Part shown: positions 11,880 through 22,689 of the stretch, piece by piece
How the letters are laid out: each line of letters begins with the position of its first letter
Numbering within the stretch: position 1 is the first letter of the stretch
Assembly (NCBI GenBank): GCA_944470555.2
Contig: OX104127.1
Location: forward strand, 51,822,934 to 51,886,933
Source of the DNA: Heterobilharzia americana
Taxonomy: Eukaryota > Platyhelminthes > Trematoda > Strigeidida > Schistosomatidae
Reading direction: 5' to 3'
DNA: 64,000 nucleotides
Program-made: the position numbers and the translations under genes
Notes under the pieces: model-generated
The model's input: the letters and a program-made list of their open reading frames with translations, nothing else
What the model was told of the DNA's origin: nothing
The model's database searches: none

Positions 11880-12070
11880 GTCAGTCGTTTGAGAACACGC
11901 AGGAGGAAGTTTTGCCTGTCACAGATTTTGCGTTTCCTGGCATTTGTCAGCCAGGCGTATGAGGAGTTTCGGGGAAACTTGACCTCCCACCCCTGTCTGA
12001 GATTCGAACCTGCTTCACTCCGTCCTGTGGGCACTGATGTTACCGCTGAACTATTCGGGCCATGACTAAC
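11880..12070 (-). mobile_element. tRNA-derived SINE family 3
   Basis: On the minus strand a tRNA-like head: 'gaatagttcagcggtaac' (A box) and 'ggttcgaatctc' (B box), followed by a body shared with 36300-36430. The copy at 36.1 kb has the same order. Confidence 0.6.
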
Positions 12071-12074
12071 CTAC

Positions 12075-12928
12075 CGAAGAACTAAGTTGTCAGTTTAATG
12101 AAATCACCTAATTTAGAAAAATGTATTTTTTATTGTTGATTGTTTTATTCTCTTTGAAGGCGTAATAATTCGTTTAGTTATAAATCACATTTATGCAGCT
12201 ACTCAAATAAAACTTCAAAAGCTGTTCAGCCATTAAAACACGAGTGGTAACTTAATTGGTATACCTGCAGAAAATGTTCTCGTTAGAGAAAGTGTAGGCA
12301 GTAAAACTGTCAGGATGAACAGCATACATTTATAGACACAGTAGAACTGTACTGCAGATTACTAACAACCCCTGAATGCAAACAAATTTTTCAGTTATGC
12401 GCAAGGGTAGTGTAAATTGATGTATTTCAGGCCTTTTTAGAAATACTATATAATCAGCAAAATCATGTCTCATCTGGTTATGTAACAGTTACCTTTTGAA
12501 ATCTGTTTGCTCAGCTCATATAGAGTAAATAAATGTAATAAGGAGACTCTATGTTTTGGTGAAGAGACTCTTTTTGGTGATTTCATTCATCAACTTCAGC
12601 GAATGAAATTCCCGAAAACAGTCTCTTCGCCGAACCGCTTGCGACTGGTTTTAAGTTGGCCGAACCCCTGAAACTGGAGAACTATGAAATGTGCTTATTT
12701 ACCAGATTGGATAATTTGGGTTTAATTTCTTCATGATTATTGTGAAAAACCGAGAGCAGATTGGTAAATATTTTGATGCTCTGTTTCATGAATCAGTTTG
12801 TTTAAGTAAAGAGGAAAATAATGTAGAAAACTTTTGAGAAAATAATCAGTGACGTGAATATAATCGAGAATTTAGTTGTAAGCAATAAAATGAAATGAAC
12901 TAAACGTACGCAACAATTTTGTACACGT
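12075..12928. other. Intron, nothing recognised
   Basis: AT-rich, no element recognised apart from a short imperfect duplication of 'gagactctttttggtg'-like sequence near 12550-12580. Confidence 0.4.
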
Positions 12929-12942
12929 TCATGCACTACACA
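12929..12942. repeat. Target-site duplication, RTE copy B (left)
   Basis: tcatgcactacaca, repeated exactly at 14348-14361. Confidence 0.9.
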
Positions 12943-14347
12943 GGTGACCTAAGTCTTTGAAAGAACTGACGTGGAATCACGCTCCTGTCCACCCAATGCG
13001 AGCAAAATATTAAGCTGCATCATCCTGGAGAGACTAAAGGATGAGCTGGATTCAAATTTCTACCCAAACAGGCTGGATTCAGGAAGAACAAATCATGTAC
13101 GGATCAAATTGCAACGCTATGCTACGCATCATCATAGAACAGAGTATAGAATGGCAGTCAACTCTCCACCTCAACTTCATCGACATTGAGGAGGCCTTCG
13201 ACAGAGTCGACTGAGAAGTAATTTGTCAGGCAGCTGCCTCAACATTACCGTCCTACTGCCACAAATCTTTATCAATCTCATTCAACAGCTGTTTTAAGGT
13301 GCCACATGCCAAGTGATCCACAATTGAAAGTTCAGTGACGCCTTCGAAGTGAAAACAAGAGTAAGACAAGGTTGCCGCCTACAATCATCAATGATCTTCC
13401 TGATTTTGGTGGACTTCATCATTCAACAAACTGTTAGGAGCCGAAAGATGGGCATATGCTGGCTGGACCGATGAAAATAGCCCAGAGAATTTGGATTTCT
13501 CCGATGATGATTTATGTACAATGTCACACAAACTCGAAGATCTATAGGCGAAAAGTACTAAGTTGACAGGAGAGGCAGCGAAGACGGGACTTTCTTCAGG
13601 TGAACATAGAGAAGACAGAGGTGATGAAGATACCCAGCCAACAACATCATCAACGGCAACAACAAGCTACAATCACCATCAACAGGAGAAACGTAAAGCA
13701 ACTAGCGTCTTTCACCTACCTAGACAGCACTGTTTCAACTACAGGTGAGGACGTTGAAGCCAAGATCGGAAAGATAGCAAGACAGGCCCTCATTAACCTG
13801 AAACCAGTGTGGAGGTCTTCTGCACTCAGCGCAAGGAACAAGATCCAGATTTTCAACACCAATCCAGTCAAATTAGTGCTTTTATATGGTTGAGAGTCTT
13901 GGCGCATTACGAAAGGCATTTCCAACAAACTACAGACAGACATCAGCAACTGCCTACGCTGGCTCGTTACCGAAGCTCAGGTGGCTAGAAAGAACAAGCA
14001 ACAAGGAGTTCTGGGAACGAACCAACCAAGAACCTATCACTCAACGAATATGCACTGGAAGGAAGTGGAGATAGAATGGATTGGGCATACACTGAGAAGG
14101 CCGACTGGGGACACCACGCGCCAGGCCAGTTGCTCAAGTGGAATCCTCAGGGGAAGCGACGAGTTGGGCGTCACAGCTGAGGGTGGCATGGAGGAGATAG
14201 TGCGAAAAAGAAATGAAAGCTTGTGAGCTGTCGTGGAACTAGGTTCAAAAGTTTGTAGAGAACACAGTGGGATGGAGATGTGCTACTGAACCCGTATGTT
14301 CCACTAGAAACTAAAAGGATAAACAATAATAAAAATAATAATCATAA
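12943..14347 (+). mobile_element. RTE-clade retrotransposon copy B, 5'-truncated
   Basis: Starts inside the RT domain and matches copies A and C through the 3' end, closing with an (AATAA)n-like tail. Frames show 'FIDIEEAFDRVD' (RT motif A region, followed by a stop) and 'EVMKIPSQQHHQRQQQ'. It is flanked by a 14-bp direct duplication, tcatgcactacaca, at 12929-12942 and 14348-14361. This fits target-primed insertion of a truncated copy. Not coding-competent. Confidence 0.9.
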
Positions 14348-14361
14348 TCATGCACTACACA
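14348..14361. repeat. Target-site duplication, RTE copy B (right)
   Basis: Exact copy of 12929-12942, directly after the 3' tail. Confidence 0.9.
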
Positions 14362-14669
14362 TTGAGCTACAACTTCTGTATGAGAGCTAGTGATACTGCT
14401 TGAGTCATTGAAGTGAGTAGGCGGAGCGATGTTCAGACCTGAAGTCTAATGGCTGAATGGCAGCCACTTGAACCAGTAAACTACTATTATCATGTCTATT
14501 ACAGGAAACTGATATACAGATTGAGTAGTCAACATTTCCATATTTGTAAAGATGTGGTTCGAAACCCTCATTAAATAAGATAAAGACATGTTTGTCTGCT
14601 AGACAGTGATGTCGATCCATGTTGAATATCAAATTAAGTTAATTCCCAAAAGACGCCAAGTTGAGTAAA

Positions 14670-15005
14670 TCTAGTGCTCATTGGTGACTACCTTCGAGAA
14701 GAGATTCCTGATGTTCCAACTGGAAATCGTAACCGATGGGGAAAACGGCGTGGACATGAGGACAACTACTCAGCGATGAAACTGAATTTGGAAATATGGA
14801 CCATTGGATTAGGACACAGTGGCTGTATGAAGGAGTGTTGGCCTTGGAACTTGAAAGCCTTGAATTGGATCTGTGGAGGGTAGACTCTTGGATGCGCATA
14901 GCTGAGAAGTCCCATACTAGAGTAAAACAACTGTCCGGTTCTCCTAGGTTTCGAATGTTCCCCCAGCTGATATCAGTCCATGATGATTCTCAACTTGAAA
15001 TATAG
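14670..15005 (+). mobile_element. SINE family 2 (hammerhead-bearing), degenerate copy
   Basis: Shares the order 'gctcattggtgactaccttcgag' (shown as its first part), tRNA-like middle, hammerhead-like block and the terminal 'atcagtccatgatga'. The hammerhead block at 14895-14945 reads CTGAGAA (position 8 changed), with partial stem II and 'aaaacaactgtcc'. Not expected to cleave. Confidence 0.65.
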
Positions 15006-15009
15006 TTGC

Positions 15010-17490
15010 ATATTTTAATTTTTTCATCGCTAAATTCACATTAAACAGTGATTCTATAATCTCATGACGTTAATAAATAAGAGATGACACTTTATTGGAC
15101 ACAAAATCCATATGTTTCTTAATATCGTTAGTTGAGATATAATCCATAAATGTATACAGCCTTGAACAAGGAAAACGCATTCATCTTATATATCTCTGTT
15201 TCTACAGCTCCTTTGTTTACTGTAAGTCATACTGATATATTCATTCGTGATACAAGTCATTTTATCACTCCAGAATGAATAATTTGTTTTTAGTCTTAGT
15301 TAGCTTCTGTTTCAGATGTCTACAGTGTAAGCTATAAAGAAGGTCTGTTTACGATAAGTATCATCAAATGAATAGTAACTAAAAAGCTTATCCACTATTA
15401 ACATACTAATAAGTATACTAAGATGTCTAATACTGACATCTGACAATTTTTCGGATTAGTAGGTAAAGTAAAAAAAGGATCATTCAACTACTATTGGTTA
15501 TTTGTTATAGTATATGTTTGCAGATATCATTTCTTTTGAAATTTTTTGTCAATGACATCAAAATTATATTGCTGATAACGACCTCGTTACTGGTTACTGT
15601 TTGACAAGTGACAAATTAGCACTGAAATATGGTGTTAGTAATTAACATGTTGTGTTATAAAATTCTCTGTTGTATAGCAGTTTAACTAAACTTCGCTTGG
15701 AACAAGCTGATGATACGCTATTTAACACGTAGATATAACTTTACTGAAAGAATAAAGCAACTCAAAGTTCTAAGGGGGTTAGTTCATGGTATCTTCTGGC
15801 AGTATCCTTGTTTACTCAAACTTTTTCACAGGAAATTATTTATATTTCATATGTGTTATTCATTTTGTGATTAAAACACACGATATTGAAAACACTAATT
15901 GGATTTTAAGCCCTTATGGGATAAATGTTTAGTATAAAGTCAACTTCAAGGTAGAATCATTCGAAATACTTGTTCCTTGTTTCGGGTCACCACTCATTTC
16001 TGATTATTAAAAAAAAACAAATTTTACTTATTACCTAATGTCAAAAGTGAAAGTAATTAGACAAGAATGGCAAACACATGTTTATGAAACATACCGGTAA
16101 CACATTGAGTCACCATATAAAAGAAGGAGCAACAATTCATCATTCACTCTAAAGATTATGAAGTCTGCCTAAACTTGGATCTGGCTAACAACATAAAGAT
16201 AGAGAACAGTTTCACAATTGAAATAGTCCTATTAAATAATGAAAATTAGTAAAAGATAATTCAGTAAAGAAAATGTTCTTTCCGGTGAATTATTTTCAAA
16301 ATCTCCACATCGTAGTCAGTTATAACAAAATGTATATACCCATCTATGTTTAAAAGGTTTATACAAGGTCACCAAAAGCGTCTAATAAAGTTAAGGGTGA
16401 TAACGGCTAGAAGGTCGGCTCAAGGTCATTAAAAATTGGTTGTAGGATTGTAGTCAATGCAAACAGGAGCAAATAACCTAGCTTAGGAAGATTACGACCA
16501 AGGCAAGCTTAGAGACTGACTGCATCTTTTCTAAACACATAGAGCAGGCCTGTAGAGCTGGATTGCCAGAGCTTATGTGTTGAGGTAGCGAATACGCTAT
16601 CGCTTCGAAATGTCTGCCTTCACTTTATAAATGACTTCGAAAGAAAGTTTATTTATTTATGTGTTTATTTACTATGAGCCTACAAGCAATTTTTGATGAC
16701 CTTGGTTTAACCTTCTAACTGTTATTACCTTGTGACTTTACTGACCATTTTTGATTACTGTATATTAGCTCATTAGCCAGTGGTGGGTATACTTATTTTA
16801 CTGTAACTATGATTACGACGTACAGCTTTTGAAAATGTTTCGTCGTAAGGAAAAATGTTTGAATTTTCTTTTATTAATTCCACAATTTTACAATCTCCTC
16901 CATAACATAAAATGTATTGATATTTTCGGTGCATTCCGTAAGTTTCGGAATGGCAGATCATGACTAGACATTAGACAGGCTCTTTTAAATCTGGGGAATG
17001 TCGAAATAAAAGCCGCTTTGGTAGTCATTGAATATTTCATTGTACAAGTTTCGCAGTATAATTCATGCACATCTTAGCGTTTATAAACTTTTACAGAGCG
17101 AAAACAGTAAGTGTAGCAGAGTAGCTTAAACTCATTTTCGGTTATTTCCAGGATTTTTCTCAACCAATTACCAACTGAATAGTAAATATCCAAGTACCCA
17201 CTTTACAAGAAATGAACATGCTCTTATCAATTTGAGTTGTTATCATGACCAACCGGTAACGCAGATACTGTGACTGATGTAAATAAAGATCGTTAAGAAT
17301 ATGAGAGGAAGACTGACTATTCATAGGGTTGTTAAGTGAATATCCTTAATCGAAAAGGTTAATAGGCAACCGGAAAATGAAATGTATCATAGGCTTAGTA
17401 ATTTCAAAATTTTACTATCTTACAAGAGCTCTTAGGGTGATGAAACAGTTGTTAGCATCCAGTGTTGACTGAAAACTTCCCTGAACAGAA
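15010..17490. other. Intron, nothing recognised
   Basis: About 2.5 kb of AT-rich sequence. A somewhat less AT-rich block at 16380-16640 may be old repeat but was not matched to a family. No coding exon seen on either strand. Confidence 0.4.
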
Positions 17491-17499
17491 CGTACCCAT

Positions 17500-17900
17500 T
17501 TACCTAGCTAACCTGTTTATAACCGATAAATTGTTTGTTTTGGAAATCGGAAGTGGACAAATTCCCACCCCATGTTACCTCTAACTATATCTACCAATTT
17601 ACATACCAAAGAACAGAGAGGAAGGTTTTCATTTGCATATCTGAGAACATTCCTAAGAATCTTAAACCAAAGGGGTCCAAATGAACCAGAGAGCGTAATT
17701 TCCCGTTATCTGATAGATACTAGACAATGGTGTTGACAGCTTAAAATCGATAAAAGTGATGAACAGGCAAAAGAAATCAGATCAATTAAGTTTTGCCAAA
17801 GCAATATCTATCACGAAACTTAAACCTTATCTATGAATTCGGAAAAGCGCGGTTGTTCATCTCTCATTCCCGTGGCAATCTGTTTACAGTAAGATATATG
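17500..17900 (+). mobile_element. PLE family 4 fragment (GIY-YIG C-terminal end)
   Basis: Broken plus-strand frames contain 'SFAKAISITKLKPYL' and 'RKSAVVHLSFPWQ'. These resemble the end of a GIY-YIG-type domain ('AEAxxIRKxKPDL') and match similar fragments at 42250-42720 and 54980-55250. Only the 3' coding end is present. Confidence 0.5.
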
Positions 17901-18049
17901 AAAACGTTCGTTGTATCACCTTATCCTGAACATTTCGCTACATTATTCTATTTTGTTTATTTTTTTATTATCTGACCTAAACTCTTCCTTACTTACTCTT
18001 CAGGCTATTGTAGGTTCACGAGATTTTAAAGTTACAGGGTATTTGATGG

Positions 18050-18385
18050 AATCTATTACATAGGATACTCAAAATGATTGGAATTAGGATAGCATTTAGG
18101 CCTGAAATCTCACTCAGAGATAACCGTGTAGGCTTAAGTATTCAATAAGTGTAATTAAGCAAAATAATCTAACCTGTCAAGTTCCATGCAGTGACTGTGA
18201 GGTCAAGTGCATAGGTCTGACTAGCCTACTAGCCAGGGTCAGTTAAATTAGTGGAACATAAGAATTTGGCTAAATATAGAATAACCGACCCTATTAAGTT
18301 AAGATCAGTAATCTAGAAAGATAATTAGCTATTGTAATGCATGCATTGACACACAGCGACTGTAATGACGTCCTATATAATTAGG
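18050..18385 (+). mobile_element. PLE family 1 fragment (GIY-YIG region)
   Basis: Frame pieces 'MIGIRIAFRPEISLRDN', 'PGSVKLVEHKNLAKYRITDP' correspond to residues about 467-540 of the intact PLE ORF at 51368-53287. Stops and indels show it is old. Confidence 0.75.
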
Positions 18386-18404
18386 TGGAGAAAGGGACTC
18401 ACTT

Positions 18405-18600
18405 GGTTATGACTAGCAGGGGAACTCACAAGGCGCTTTCTGTCCTATTTGGGACTCGTTAGCTGAGTATACCTCCACTACAGTGAGCAGTGTTGTTCCC
18501 ACCGAAATTTGAACCTCGCATACATCACTTCAAATGCCGAAGCGTTATCCACTAGGCCACTAAGGCACGACAGCCACCTCTTGTACAACGGCCACTAGTT
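18405..18600 (-). mobile_element. Sm-alpha SINE, degenerate
   Basis: Minus-strand tRNA-like head ('ggcctagtggataacgctt' at about 18575-18555) followed by a decayed hammerhead at 18465-18410 with 'ctaacga' in place of CTGATGA. Confidence 0.7.
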
Positions 18601-18604
18601 AATA

Positions 18605-18990
18605 ATATTTGCTGTCAAATAATTCGATGCAGTAAAACAACAGAGAATCACAAGCATATTAAGGAACTGTAATAGCTAATGCTCTTTGTACAAGAGGGGG
18701 CTGTTGTGCCTGAGTGACCTAGTGGATAACATTTCAGTGTTTGAAGCAGTGGGTACGGGGTTCAAGTTTCAGTGGGAACAACACCACTGGCTGAGATCCA
18801 GGTACATTCAGCTAACGAGCCTCAACTGGGACAAAGACAGCGTCCTGGATTCCTCTGCTGGCTACAACCAATTAAATAAGCATAACAAATATTCAGGCAA
18901 TATAGAGGCATCCTCAAAGGGACCCATGGGCCAATAAAGGTTGAACAATTCGACCTATTGCAACAACGGAGAATTACAAGTATATAAGCA
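18605..18990 (+). mobile_element. Sm-alpha SINE, degenerate, with 3' end of a preceding unit
   Basis: Plus-strand 3'-region piece at 18615-18660, then tRNA-like A box 'tgacctagtggataac' and B box 'ggttcaagtttc', a decayed hammerhead at 18800-18860, and the 3' region to about 18990. A head-to-tail layout like a satellite dimer, facing the minus-strand copy at 18405-18600. Confidence 0.7.
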
Positions 18991-19429
18991 AATAACAAGT
19001 TCGTAAACGTCAATGGATAGAAGCAGAATACGTGATTTTCCGATTGAAAAGACAGGTACAGAGAATTCACTGAGATAGGCTTACTTTTTGAAGCATTTTT
19101 ACGCATTTTTTCATGATTTTATTGTTGCTTTAAAGAGTTATGTTTACCACGTTAATTCCGATGACTATAATTAATTAAAGTTCCTATTAATATCAATTTA
19201 CTGTAAACTGATTGCATCTTTATTGAGTAAAGTAATCTATCAAACTTTATTTTAAACAGGAAAAATTGTAGCCGGATTTCATTAAAGCGAAACGCAAATG
19301 AGAAACTTGACTATTAAAAATTGTGGGTTTGTCTTCAATATAGGAAATATATCCTATGAATACAAGCAAAAGTTGGAATCAACAAAAAGTATTAGGATAA
19401 TTATAAATATTTCACTGAGCCAAAATATA

Positions 19430-19740
19430 TTTCTTAACGTCTGCTTGGTGGGTAGCTGTGTAATTCAGAAGGCACGTTTCGTTCTTCTTGGGACTCTTCA
19501 GCTAGATATACCTGAGCCACAATGAGTGATGTTATTTCCACTGAAACTCGAACCCAGTACACATAACTTCAAGTTCCAAAGCAACACTTATTAGGCCAGT
19601 GAGGGACAAGAGACACCCCTTATGCAATAGGTATCGGTTGTTATTTGATACTAGTAATCTGCCGTCGCTATACTGGGTCGAATAGCTAGACCTCTGTTGG
19701 CATATGAATTCCTATACGGATGCCTCGGTATTTCCTTAGT
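19430..19740 (-). mobile_element. Sm-alpha SINE, hammerhead partly preserved
   Basis: Minus-strand hammerhead at 19510-19450: CTGAAGA (position 7 is free), then a stem II with one mismatch and GAAAC. The stem III/cleavage region has diverged (gtgcc). tRNA-like head at about 19600-19540; a 3'-region piece of a neighbouring unit at 19660-19735. Confidence 0.65.
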
Positions 19741-19964
19741 TTTAATACAAGTAATGCCATTTCTGAATATTCAACTCATTTCGCAGCTTTGATATTTGAA
19801 TGAAAAAACGATTATGAAACACATTTTGCAGTTAGTGAGGCAAAATGAAAGTTAACTCTGAATTATGCTGCGTGCTACGCCCGACCAAAAATTTGCTTTT
19901 GAAAACAGCAAAAATATCAATGGAAGCGGGATAAAACGGATCTATTTTAAGTTGGTATTAATCA

Positions 19965-20243
19965 TAGCCTGATATCAGTTGGCGGAATATTGGAACATAG
20001 GAGCAGCGAACAGCGGTCTCGTCCCAAAGTGGGACTCCTCGGCACTGCATACACATGACTCCACCGTCCACGGATCAAATCTAGGACTAACATTTTCGAC
20101 ATCCAGCACGTCTCATTTGAGCCACTGGGTAGGAACCCAGTGGTCCATATTTTCCACTTCTATCAATTCACGATATAGACAGACCACTACTCAATGCTAT
20201 CACTGAGTATTTGTCTCCATGTCCATTAGGTTTTCCCCGCCTG
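19965..20243 (-). mobile_element. SINE family 2 copy, broken by rearrangement
   Basis: Minus-strand copy with hammerhead-like block at 20020-20065 (CCGAGGA, stem II perfect, GAGA in place of GAAA). Its inner 141 bp (20103-20243) is duplicated at 21021-21161. Confidence 0.65.
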
Positions 20244-21024
20244 AATACATCCCAAAGGGTTCATGACTGAGCAGAAGTAACACCCAGAACAGTGCAATCA
20301 ATAGGTATCCGATTGACAGTGGACGTCAAGCCAACACCTTCAATTCCTTTACGATAACAAACAAACAAACAAATGAGCTCAATCCTACTGAACTTTGCTG
20401 AGGCCGTAGCCATCAAATGACTCATACCTGATTTTTCTGTTCAACTTCCGTCTGCCTTGGTTACCCTTCGTGACTAATTTGATTGCATCATCTGTTGTCA
20501 AATTTAGATGTGTATTCTTTCCCACCCGTTTAATTGCATCACCATTTGTTCATACCAAGTTTCACTGACTAACTGAGCTTAACTCACAATATTTTGCTTA
20601 TTTGTTGTATGGCCTACTCTTCTGATCTTATAAGGTTGAGTCACTATATTTGGATAGGTACTACTATTATTTTTATTCGAAAAACTTTCTTTGGACTGAT
20701 TATATGATTGTGACAATTTTTTACCGTCAACTGGTCTTTCTTTTATTTGACGCTAAGATTGACCTTTACTGTATCCTAACCACTAAGTTAATTTTTCAGT
20801 AATGCCACACATACTGACCAGATAAATGGATTAAATTATGGGGTTTGTGGGGATTTTTTGATTTCAAGTGCGTATTCATCATGGACTGACATCAGCTGGA
20901 GGAACACTGCAAACGTGGGATCACTGGAAAGCTGTTTCGTCCCAGTATGGGACTCCTCTGCAACGCATGCCAGTGATCCTACCCACCACGGATCGAACCC
21001 ACGACCCTAAGCTTTCACCGCCAG
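20241..21024. repeat. Large inverted repeat 2, left arm
   Basis: About 784 bp, reverse complement of 21434-22216 with at least one single-base indel (an extra A near 20690). The arm contains a SINE family 2 end. Both breakpoints show 3-4 bp microhomology (ctg; ccag). Confidence 0.93.
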
Positions 21025-21161
21025 CACGTCTCATTTGAGCCACTGGGTAGGAACCCAGTGGTCCATATTTTCCACTTCTGTCAATTCACGATATAGACAG
21101 ACCACTACTCAATGCTATCACTGAGTATTTGTCTCCATGTCCATTAGGTTTTCCCCGCCTG
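21021..21161. repeat. 141-bp direct duplicate of 20103-20243
   Basis: From 'ccagcacgtc' through 'ccccgcctg' the two segments match with one substitution noticed (tctatc versus tctgtc). After it the sequence returns to the unrearranged continuation ('tcacgacttctc'). Confidence 0.93.
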
Positions 21162-21289
21162 TCACGACTTCTCATTGGAACATCAAGAATCACCTCTTGA
21201 AGCTAGTCAGTGATTTCAGTCCATGATGAATACAAAATTGAAATCAATAAATCTCCACAAAAGCCTCAAATTGAATCCAGCACTTATTG

Positions 21290-21620
21290 GTGACTAGCTT
21301 CGAAAGGTTATTCCTGATGTAGAGGACAGATACACAACGATGAAATTGGGTAATGTTTGGGCTATGCCGTGAATTGACAGAATTAGGAAATATGGACTAT
21401 TGGATTCCTACGCAGTGGCTCATTTGAAACATACTGGCGGTGAAAGCTTAGGGTCGTGGGTTCGATCCGTGGTGGGTAGGATCACTGGCATGCGTTGCAG
21501 AGGAGTCCCATACTGGGACGAAACAGCTTTCCAGTGATCCCACGTTTGCAGTGTTCCTCCAGCTGATGTCAGTCCATGATGAATACGCACTTGAAATCAA
21601 AAAATCCCCACAAACCCCAT
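21290..21620 (+). mobile_element. SINE family 2 copy with hammerhead-like block
   Basis: Plus-strand copy: 'ttggtgactagcttcgaaag', tRNA-like B box 'gtgggttcgatcc', then hammerhead-like block 21480-21540 with CAGAGGA, perfect stem II GTCCC/GGGAC, GAAA, and a 'ctttc' at the cleavage position. Most of it is the right arm of inverted repeat 2. Confidence 0.7.
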
Positions 21621-22216
21621 AATTTAATCCATTTATCTGGTCAGTATGTGTGGCATTACTGAAAAATTAACTTAGTGGTTAGGATACAGTAAAGGTCAAT
21701 CTTAGCGTCAAATAAAAGAAAGACCAGTTGACGGTAAAAAATTGTCACAATCATATAATCAGTCCAAAGAAAGTTTTCGAATAAAAATAATAGTAGTACC
21801 TATCCAAATATAGTGACTCAACCTTATAAGATCAGAAGAGTAGGCCATACAACAAATAAGCAAAATATTGTGAGTTAAGCTCAGTTAGTCAGTGAAACTT
21901 GGTATGAACAAATGGTGATGCAATTAAACGGGTGGGAAAGAATACACATCTAAATTTGACAACAGATGATGCAATCAAATTAGTCACGAAGGGTAACCAA
22001 GGCAGACGGAAGTTGAACAGAAAAATCAGGTATGAGTCATTTGATGGCTACGGCCTCAGCAAAGTTCAGTAGGATTGAGCTCATTTGTTTGTTTGTTTGT
22101 TATCGTAAAGGAATTGAAGGTGTTGGCTTGACGTCCACTGTCAATCGGATACCTATTGATTGCACTGTTCTGGGTGTTACTTCTGCTCAGTCATGAACCC
22201 TTTGGGATGTATTCAG
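21434..22216. repeat. Large inverted repeat 2, right arm
   Basis: Presumed template for the left arm, since the sequence continues smoothly on the SINE side at 21434. See 20241-21024. Confidence 0.93.
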
Positions 22217-22680
22217 AAAACTAAAATAACCTCTTCCTTCTGTCCTTCCAATGTATCCGTTTTGGTGGCTACACGTGAACTGGTCTACACATTCCAATGC
22301 ATCGTAGGAAGGGTACCTGTCAACTTTTGAATGGACTAGAGAGGACATCAATCGCTACACAGAAATTACCCTGTCTGGAGGAAAAGTTCAAGCCAGGGAT
22401 GTCTTCGATCGTCTCCTTATATTTCTTGCAATCTCACCACCCTTGAAACTCAGGCAAATGAATATAGGCTTTTAACTTACTGTAGTATTCTTTAACTCCT
22501 TGTGTTCTATTTTCCCATACCTGTTGATAAATGCGTGTGGATACCCATTGACAGTAAACATGGTTCAACCGTTCGAAACTCTTCGTCCAGTTCATAGTCA
22601 TTGAGACAGAAGATGCTAAAATTCAGGTAGGTGTTATTCCATATGTTCTTTTGATAAATGAACCTTTAGAAAGTACCGCC
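22217..22680. other. Unassigned intron sequence
   Basis: Moderately complex sequence with no family recognised. It may belong to an unrecognised retroelement. Confidence 0.35.
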
Positions 22681-22689
22681 TTTACTAGC

